A stretch of DNA of 33,768 nucleotides from assembly GCF_000482245.1 (NCBI RefSeq), contig NZ_AWNH01000111.1:1-33768 (forward strand). The letters run 5' to 3'. Positions within the stretch are counted from its first letter, which is position 1, and each line of letters opens with the position of its first letter. A model generated the notes under the pieces. That model searched no databases and was not told the origin of the DNA. It saw nothing but the letters and a program-made list of their open reading frames with translations. The translations under genes and the position numbers were made by a program. Source of the stretch: Leptolyngbya sp. Heron Island J (GTDB lineage Bacteria; Cyanobacteriota; Cyanobacteriia; Phormidesmidales; Phormidesmidaceae). This document shows positions 28,922-33,768 of this stretch, piece after piece.

Positions 28922-29218
28922 ATGCGTTCTGTTCCGTTTGAGTTTGTGTCTGGTTTAGCGGCTGAGTTTGGCGCGGTCGAGTGCTGCTGGCGCGAGTCTG
29001 AGCGCTCGTTTACGGGCTACGTGGCCGAGTGCTGGTTTGCGCAGCTGCCGTCAGCGTTTGCGTCCAAGTGGGCAGCCGTGGTGGGTTACCAGGTGCGGGT
29101 GCGTTGTGTGTCGGCTGGGCCTGTGCGGTTTGCGGTGTCGGTGGTGGTGCCTGAGGGGCAAGTGTTGCTACGCGGTGGTCAGCGTGGGGGGCGAGTGCGG
29201 GTGAGGTTGGTGCGTTAG
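28922..29218 (+). CDS. Conserved small Arg/Val-rich protein, right copy
   Basis: 98 residues from MRSVPFEF (open to 28910). Blocks shared with the left copy: MRSVPFEFVSGLA, EFGAVECCWRES, RSFTGYVAE, WAAVVGY, LRGGQRGGR. Predicted beta-rich, basic C-terminus (RVRLVR). No terminator like the left copy's TTCG hairpin follows. Unknown function. Confidence 0.65.
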   Translation: MRSVPFEFVSGLAAEFGAVECCWRESERSFTGYVAECWFAQLPSAFASKWAAVVGYQVRVRCVSAGPVRFAVSVVVPEGQVLLRGGQRGGRVRVRLVR

Positions 29219-29362
29219 TGGTGGTGGTGTTTACCAGGATTCAATCTTCTCTAAAGCAGGAGGGATGCATATGAAACGAAAACCGTATTTCTTCGAGGAG
29301 AGTTATAAATAACTGTTAACTCTGTAGCTAAAATAGCTCTCTTATGGGCAACAGAGCTAACA

Positions 29363-29410
29363 TTGATGCATCAAAAGACATCAATTGATGCGTTTTGATG
29401 CATGTTGATG
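29363..29410. promoter_or_regulatory. TTGATG iterons, 10-bp period
   Basis: TTGATGC at 29363, inverse CATCAA at 29379, then TTGATG at 29385, 29395 and 29405 exactly one turn apart, ending ten bases before the RHH start codon. The preceding gap (29219-29362) contains only a 13-codon frame with a strong SD (29271-29312). Confidence 0.75.
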
Positions 29411-29420
29411 GGTATTGCGT

Positions 29421-29690
29421 ATGGCTGATACAACTCGCTGGACAATTACTCTACCTAGTAAGACGGCAGAGGCTGTCGATATATTAGCTGCAGATTCTGG
29501 AGCTAAACGAGCTCAGATAGTGAATATGCTTCTGGGTAGAGGCTTATCAATTGAGTATTTACTAGAGGAAAGAGGAGGATCGATTATTTATCGATCACCT
29601 GATGGGCAAGAACAAGTACTACTTGAGAAAGTTGATCAGATGAGCATTCAAAAACTTAAAAATTCTGGGCTTTTATCAAGTTATTCATAG
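29421..29690 (+). CDS. RHH regulator
   Basis: 89 residues from MADTTRWTIT; the ATG at 29421 is preferred over the upstream TTG. Strand TRWTITLPS, helix TAEAVDILAADSG, helix RAQIVNMLLGRGLSIEYLLE, then a C-terminal part with YRSPDGQEQVLLEKVDQ, which could be a small beta hairpin for effector or partner contact. Preceded by the TTGATG array. Belongs to the arm-specific insert of the right arm. Confidence 0.8.
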   Translation: MADTTRWTITLPSKTAEAVDILAADSGAKRAQIVNMLLGRGLSIEYLLEERGGSIIYRSPDGQEQVLLEKVDQMSIQKLKNSGLLSSYS

Positions 29691-29821
29691 GCCTGGAATG
29701 TAAGCCGAGGTTGCAGCAAAAATCAGTGTGGTGTGTGAGTTTTTGTTTTAAGAGATTCTAGGCGTTGCCAATCCGTCTGAATAGGTCACTCGTTGAAAAC
29801 CCACAACGTGGGGAATTTGTC

Positions 29822-30217
29822 ATGCGACATGATTTTTATGAATTAAGAGGGCTATTGGGCTGGACCAGAGCACTGAGGAAAAGTTTAGGGGGAATAATGC
29901 GTTCACCAAACAGATTTGAGCAGCGCCGAGCTGCATCTACTAGCCAGTCTGATAAGGTTCAAACACTTAAACAAGCAATAGTTGAATTGTACGAGTTTTC
30001 TAGTTGTCAAGAGGCACTTCCTGAGATTTCGGAATCTATGCCAGAACCTAGAGATTTTTCTGGAGCCGTAGCTTTTCGACGTCAATTAACCAAGGCACTA
30101 CTGACTTTGATCGCTGTTGTTGCTGTTGTTGCTGCATTGAAATCAGACGCAAAAACAATTTTAGATTCCCTTTTGCCTCTTCTCGCATTTATTTTGGGAT
30201 ACTACTTTCCCCACTAG
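29822..30217 (+). CDS. Small membrane protein with C-terminal hairpin
   Basis: 131 residues from MRHDFYELRG (GGGGAA upstream; the frame is open to a TTG at 29765). The N-terminal ~85 residues are polar and basic; two hydrophobic helices follow (LLTLIAVVAVVAAL and LLPLLAFILGYYF) and the protein ends YYFPH. No family recognised. Followed after 69 bases by another small membrane protein on the same strand. Confidence 0.65.
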   Translation: MRHDFYELRGLLGWTRALRKSLGGIMRSPNRFEQRRAASTSQSDKVQTLKQAIVELYEFSSCQEALPEISESMPEPRDFSGAVAFRRQLTKALLTLIAVVAVVAALKSDAKTILDSLLPLLAFILGYYFPH

Positions 30218-30286
30218 GTAGTTGTTAGAAGTTCAGGAGAAAAGAAGCGCAAACCGTTTGTATGTTGATTAAAAGGAGATTGAGTG

Positions 30287-30448
30287 ATGCCTCTATTGCC
30301 TGCAATCATATGTCTGACCTTAACTCTAGTGTTTTTCTCTAGGGATGTTCTGAAGCCTAAGCCAGAAAAAAAGGAGAATCCTGATGAAAAACTAATAAAG
30401 GCAGTTGCTGAATATATGGCAATTCAGCAACCAACTAAGGACGTATAA
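30287..30448 (+). CDS. Single-pass small membrane protein
   Basis: 53 residues: MPLLPAIICLTLTLVFF forms one membrane segment, followed by a charged tail (RDVLKPKPEKKENPDEK, then LIKAVAEYMAIQQPT). GGAG lies upstream of the ATG. Organisation (one helix plus a soluble charged tail) and spacing suggest an operon with the preceding membrane gene. Function unknown. Confidence 0.5.
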   Translation: MPLLPAIICLTLTLVFFSRDVLKPKPEKKENPDEKLIKAVAEYMAIQQPTKDV

Positions 30449-30485
30449 AATCCGCCTTCATTTGTTTGAAGAACCCCAAACCCCA

Positions 30486-30514
30486 TAAAAAGCCCCCACC
30501 GGATCGGCAGAGGC
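30486..30514 (-). terminator. Terminator after secreted repeat protein, copy 2
   Basis: Minus strand: AGCCTCTGCCG, loop ATC, CGGTGGGGGCT, then T5; 11 pairs with three G-U. Equivalent to 717-745. Confidence 0.8.
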
Positions 30515-30545
30515 TTGGAGTGTGTGTGTTGGAGAGTTTCAGTAG

Positions 30546-30605
30546 AAAAGGGTGCCCTGAAATAATGAAGCATTTCACAGATTACGGAGTCTGCACCGGG
30601 CACCC
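30546..30605 (-). terminator. Conserved long-loop hairpin, copy 2
   Basis: GGGTGCCC and GGGCACCC arms with T4 on the minus strand; arms and loop match 625-684. Confidence 0.6.
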
Positions 30606-30645
30606 AAGCTTGTTCACCTGAGTACCGCAACAGCTCAGCAATCTG

Positions 30646-31125
30646 TTAGCGGATGGACTTAGTGCGAGCGTCTAACGCATCGAGGCGAGCTTCCTGGATG
30701 TTATCGACAGCTTTAGTACGAGCATCCAACGCTTCCAAACGAGCGGATTGAATGTCCTCAATGGCTTTAGTTTGGTTGTTTAGGTGCTCAAGACGTAGCT
30801 TGTGAACGGTGTTCTTAGTGCGAGCATCTAGTGCTTCAAGGCGAGCTTCCTGGATATCTGTAACTGCTTTAGTCTGGTTATTCAGATATTCAACCTGGAT
30901 TTTGTTCTCAACCGTTGTATTGGTACGAGCCTCTTCGAAAGCCTTGGTTTGGTTGCTGAGATGCTCAAGACGTAGTTTGTGGACAGAATTCTTAGTGCGG
31001 CTATCCAGTTCTTCGAGGCGAGCGGACTGAATGTTGAAGCTAGCGGGCTCAGCGGCGGCGGCGATGGGTGCGATGGCAGCGGAAGCAACGAGAACAGTTA
31101 AGGCAGAAAGAAGTGTGCGTTTCAT
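30646..31125 (-). CDS. Secreted protein of 17-residue helical repeats, copy 2
   Basis: 159 residues, with the same signal peptide as 80-592 (two substitutions near the cleavage site) and the same consensus unit (ARLEALDARTKAVDNIQ). The unit order differs: here a block with RTNTTVENKIQVEYLNNQTK appears and one unit fewer is present, so repeats were gained, lost or exchanged while both ends (signal peptide and DARTKSIR terminus) stayed fixed. AGGAG precedes the ATG. Exported, probably a coiled-coil filament or binding protein; function unknown. Confidence 0.85.
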   Translation of the reverse strand: MKRTLLSALTVLVASAAIAPIAAAAEPASFNIQSARLEELDSRTKNSVHKLRLEHLSNQTKAFEEARTNTTVENKIQVEYLNNQTKAVTDIQEARLEALDARTKNTVHKLRLEHLNNQTKAIEDIQSARLEALDARTKAVDNIQEARLDALDARTKSIR

Positions 31126-31348
31126 GGTTTAAAGCTCCTTGTGTATCAGTGAAGTGTGTTGACTTGCTTCATTGATTACAAGAATGCCGGGGCTACCTGA
31201 ACGCTATCTGACGGCTAACTGAAAGTTGCTTAAGGGGTTTCTGAGTTTGGCTGAGGAATGTTGGTGACTGGTGTCACAAGGGTGATGGGGTGTTTGAGTT
31301 AGCTAGGCGAATCACCTCGCGATTAACTGTTAAGCAGGATAGGAAATC

Positions 31349-31543
31349 TTACTCGACCGTATGACCTTTTGCAGTAATCGCTTCCCGCACAGCACTTTCA
31401 GAGGCGCTGGTTTCGGTGGATACCTCCTTCGTCTCAACATTGACCTTGACCTTTGCACCGGAGTCCAGCTCGGTGATGGCTTTGGTAATCGTGTCAGCGC
31501 AACCATCACAAACGATGGAAGGCACCTTGAGTTGTATAGCCAT
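31349..31543 (-). CDS. Heavy-metal-associated domain protein (Atx1/CopZ-like)
   Basis: 64 residues, a single ferredoxin-like HMA domain: strand IQLKVPSI, metal loop VCDGC (C12, C15), helix ADTITKAITELDSG, strand AKVKVNVETKEV, strand and helix ASESAVREAITAKG, HTVE end. Cyanobacterial Atx1 copper chaperones have this length and pass Cu(I) to P-type ATPases; no ATPase is in the window. The Met/Thr before the first Cys of the classic GMTCxxC is Ile-Val here. Not part of the duplication. Confidence 0.85.
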   Translation of the reverse strand: MAIQLKVPSIVCDGCADTITKAITELDSGAKVKVNVETKEVSTETSASESAVREAITAKGHTVE

Positions 31544-32189
31544 AGGGATAGGGTGTCCTCTTCAAAACAGTGGCACTTTTAATGTAGATCGTTTTTAACA
31601 CAGACTAGATGGGTCAAAAGCAGACCCTCAGGCCCCTTTGCCTACCTAAGTTTCAGCACCGATAGCAGTCACGATTGAGGTTAAGAGTGAAATCTTCTAG
31701 GAGTTTGGTATTACAAAAGATCAACGGTGCATTGTCTGTGATAACTCCGTAAGGTGTAGCGGTGGGTAGAGCTCAGCTTTAAACTAAAACAGCACCCAGA
31801 ACACTCAACTGAGGGACTCTTCTACAGTAAACAAGACTGCTTAGAGTTGTTGTATATCAGGCGAACCTATTATCAACAGGGCTCTCTAGTGCAAGCAAGA
31901 AGAAATATCAGTGATGCGTTTGGGTGCTGTTTTTGAGCTTTCGGATGATTCTATCGAACTATTGATCGTTAGACCTCCTTATGTAGCGGCTATGAGCTTT
32001 TCAACTCATGTGTATAAAGCATATTCCTGTAGTGCTACGAAATCTTTTGCATGATACAAACGTTAACTTGTTATTTGTCACTGCTGTTGCTGTCGAGTAG
32101 TGAGATAAGTCTATGGGATGTCGTGGTAAAGATTGGCTTTGCGATCGCAAAGCATCATCTAGACTAAAATCAACGCTAACGACGTTTGT
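31544..32189. other. 646-bp stretch without a recognisable gene
   Basis: No ORF of useful size with an SD, no repeats or strong hairpins that I can see. A HIP1 octamer lies near 32141. Confidence 0.5.
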
Positions 32190-32348
32190 ATGAAGTCAAT
32201 TCCACAGAGTATCCAGGTTATCCAATCGCTACGTCCAGGCGACCTCGTCGGCCACTGTCAGCAGCCTGAGCGGCGTTCGCTGGCGGCGCGGTTGCCGGAA
32301 GCGGCGCTGCGGTTTATTGCGTTGGAGGATGTAGTGGTGCCGTTTTAG
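32190..32348 (+). CDS. Short frame ending LRFIALEDVVVPF
   Basis: 52 codons (MKSIPQSIQVIQSLRPGD ... SLAARLPEAALRFIALEDVVVPF). The last 43 nt are repeated at 33100-33142, in frame with a similar C-terminus (LRFIALRDVVVPF). May be a remnant of a larger gene family member; no SD. Confidence 0.3.
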   Translation: MKSIPQSIQVIQSLRPGDLVGHCQQPERRSLAARLPEAALRFIALEDVVVPF

Positions 32349-33142
32349 GTTGGGGAGTTACATTTTGGAGGTCAAATTACCACCATGAGTCAACTTGAGT
32401 GCCAGTAGCCATTATGTTGTTTCAGAGCGTTTAATTCTGAGAAATGAGCACAACTATTGCCTTGATAAGGCATGGGAAACCCACAATTACACCACAAGGG
32501 TGGATCGGCGGTTGTGAGCTACAGCAGGTCATTAATCGATATCAATTAGCCAGGATTGCAAGTGATTCCTTCCCGCCAGAAGATGTTCAAACGTTAGTGC
32601 AATCAGCAAAGCTAGTTTTCACGAGCAATCTTCCTCGTGCTATGCACTCTGCCCAAATCCTTGGGCCTACCATTGCCCCTGTTAACAATCCTATTTTTCG
32701 TGAAGTAGACTTTTGGCTTGAATGTCCTATCAATATTCGTTTACCGTTCCATATGTGGCTTTTTCTGGATAGGTTGCTATTGAGTTTAGGTTATTCTTCT
32801 TACTCTCAATTTTAGGCTGATAACAAAGAACGAGTTAGAAAAGCCACTGAATTATTAGAACAGAAATCTTATGAGACTGGGTCTGTAGTCCTGGTTGGTC
32901 ATGGCATCACAAACCTATTTATTTCTAGAGAATTAAAAAAACGAGGATGGGATGGTCCCCGGACGCCAAAGATGGAGCACTGGGGATGTACGACTTATAG
33001 CCTTTGAGCTATCAGCTGAAACTTTTAGGGTAGTGATAGCTATGAGGTGCTGACTGTGGATGAGCAGCGCTTGCTAGCGGCGCGGTGGCGGGGATTGGTG
33101 CTACGGTTTATTGCGTTGCGGGATGTGGTGGTGCCGTTTTAG
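32306..33142. repeat. 43-nt direct repeats flanking the phosphatase pseudogene
   Basis: Copies at 32306-32348 and 33100-33142 (39 of 43 identical), both ending in GTGGTGCCGTTTTAG. The second copy also ends an open frame (from about 33029) reading SLL-like LLAARWRGLVLRFIALRDVVVPF. They bracket 32444-33007. Confidence 0.7.
32444..33007 (+). pseudogene. Histidine phosphatase (phosphoglycerate-mutase superfamily) with in-frame TAG
   Basis: The frame from 32444 begins MSTTIALIRHGKP with the catalytic RHG motif, continues through FTSNLPRAMHSAQILG (the second Arg) and REVDFWLE, and meets TAG at 32813-32815. The same frame then continues ADNKERVRKATELLEQ, TGSVVLVGHGITNLFISREL (the second catalytic His, GHG) and ends WGCTTYSL with TGA at 33007. 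A full gene would be 187 codons, normal for the superfamily. A single nonsense change (for example CAG to TAG) separates the two halves; readthrough cannot be excluded. Substrate class not predictable. Confidence 0.9.
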
Positions 33143-33188
33143 GGGTGGGGCGTTGCGATCACAAGTTTTGTTTTATCTCTCTACATAC

Positions 33189-33410
33189 TTACAGCCTTGA
33201 TCTATGAGCAACTTTACTACTATTTTTAGTAGCAGTCTTACGTGTTTTAATAACTTTAGTAAGTGATGCAAGATTTCCTACTAAAGTTTTCCGTGGAAGT
33301 TTACTAGAGTAAAGACTGGCAGCAATTCGAGTGAGGCTTCTGTTGATAGATTTTGAGTTGGTTGCGCGATCGCTTCCAACACTATTAGACTTAATCGGAA
33401 ATAAGGTCAT
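33189..33410 (-). CDS. Small highly basic Ser/Thr/Lys-rich protein
   Basis: 73 residues; after an acidic-free N-terminus the sequence is dominated by Lys, Arg, Ser, Thr and Ala (SINRSLTRIAASLYSSKLPRK, TKVIKTRKTATKNSSKV). Such small basic proteins occur in cyanobacteria, some with nucleic-acid binding, but I cannot match this one to a family. It lies between the pseudogene and the insertion sequence; the ATG has no clear SD. Confidence 0.35.
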   Translation of the reverse strand: MTLFPIKSNSVGSDRATNSKSINRSLTRIAASLYSSKLPRKTLVGNLASLTKVIKTRKTATKNSSKVAHRSRL

Positions 33411-33452
33411 TTGCTAGAATAACTGCTCGTATCCCCCCTCAGGTTAGGTCAG

Positions 33453-33768
33453 ATGAGAATGCAATATGCAACTCTGAAAAATAAACCTCGTACGCTTCGC
33501 AGCTTAACGGGTTTCAACCCATCTGAGTTTGAGGCATTGCTGCCGAGTTTCAGTGTGGCTTGGGAGCGTTTTGTCTCAGAGACGTTCAAGCGTTCAGGGC
33601 GCAAGCGTGCCTACGGAGCAGGTCGCAAAGCCCATCTGAAACAACTAGAAGACAAGTTACTCTTTATCTTGGTGTACTTCCGGATATACCCGACGCAGGA
33701 AGTTCACGGCTACTTGTTTGGTATGAGTCAAGGGCAAGCGAATGAATGGATCCATCGGCTTACAGGGG
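33453..33768 (+). mobile_element. IS5-like transposase gene, 5' part, cut by the window edge
   Basis: First 105 residues, open to the last base. MRMQYATLKNKPRTLRSL leads to the N-terminal helix-turn-helix of IS5-family transposases: FNPSEFEALLPSFSVAWERF, then KAHLKQLEDKLLFILVYFRIYP and TQEVHGYLFGMSQGQANEWI. The DDE catalytic domain would lie beyond the window. I cannot see the terminal inverted repeat with confidence; the element's left end should lie between 33390 and 33450. Confidence 0.85.

Larger units (their letters stand above)
27295..31220. repeat. Right arm of the large diverged inverted duplication
   Basis: Counterpart of 1-3610, in reverse order and orientation. Conserved blocks are 27295-29218 and 30480-31220; 29219-30450 is arm-specific. 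The match at the outer end reaches ctatctgacgg at about 31220, corresponding to base 1 of the window. Confidence 0.85.

Noticed and set aside
29271-29312. 13-codon frame MKRKPYFFEESYK with a strong AGGAGG
   Set aside because: Too short to support as a gene; could be a leader peptide, but there is no attenuator-like structure after it.
1-33768. tRNA, rRNA or tmRNA genes
   Set aside because: I saw no cloverleaf-type sequence or rRNA signature on either strand.

Overview
The window looks like a piece of a cyanobacterial plasmid or plasmid-like accessory replicon. Reasons: it contains two complete ParA/ribbon-helix-helix (RHH) partition cassettes, a catalytic-domain-only tyrosine recombinase, many small DNA-binding genes and an insertion sequence, but no housekeeping genes, rRNA or tRNA. 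The cyanobacterial HIP1 octamer GCGATCGC recurs (for example near 128, 5152, 19093, 26947, 27328 and 33364), and pentapeptide-repeat proteins and lipoproteins are common. A large multi-plasmid cyanobacterium of the Acaryochloris type would fit; that is inference. No replication initiator is recognisable.

Layout. Two diverged arms of an inverted duplication sit near the ends (about 1-3610 and 27295-31220). Each arm holds, from outside inwards, a secreted 17-residue-repeat protein, a small Arg/Val-rich protein, a strongly conserved non-coding element with a foldable core, and a three-gene set (lipoprotein, then two overlapping unknowns). A decayed third copy of the last gene lies at 24427-24620. 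Between the arms are: a GIY-YIG protein (4080-4451); partition cassette 1 (4769-6005) with AGACATAT repeats; an island (7053-16768) of two paralogous ~870-residue helix-turn-helix (HTH) proteins bracketing a thiamine-diphosphate (ThDP) enzyme and a cupin, followed by a large pentapeptide-repeat protein; small membrane, RHH and NfeD-like genes (16815-18483); a 5'-truncated thermonuclease; a zinc-ribbon protein with an internal duplication; an RHH gene, a dif-like palindrome and the recombinase; a PIN-pentapeptide fusion beside an XRE regulator; partition cassette 2 (24711-25584) with TACTGCA repeats; and two HTH-type genes. Outside the right arm lie an Atx1/CopZ-like metallochaperone, a histidine-phosphatase pseudogene and the start of an IS5-like transposase.

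How it fits together. At least seven DNA-binding genes carry their own short direct repeats, each with a different sequence and spacing (8, 8, 9, 10, 10-11, 12 and 14 bp). The clearest case is partition cassette 1: its repeats lie in strict 8-bp register upstream of parA and recur at 16-bp spacing inside the coding sequence of the partner RHH protein, in more than one reading frame, so the partner gene seems to carry its own centromere-like sites. Two partition systems plus an inverted duplication suggest a fusion of two related plasmids. The best candidate for an undescribed functional module is the 7053-16768 island.
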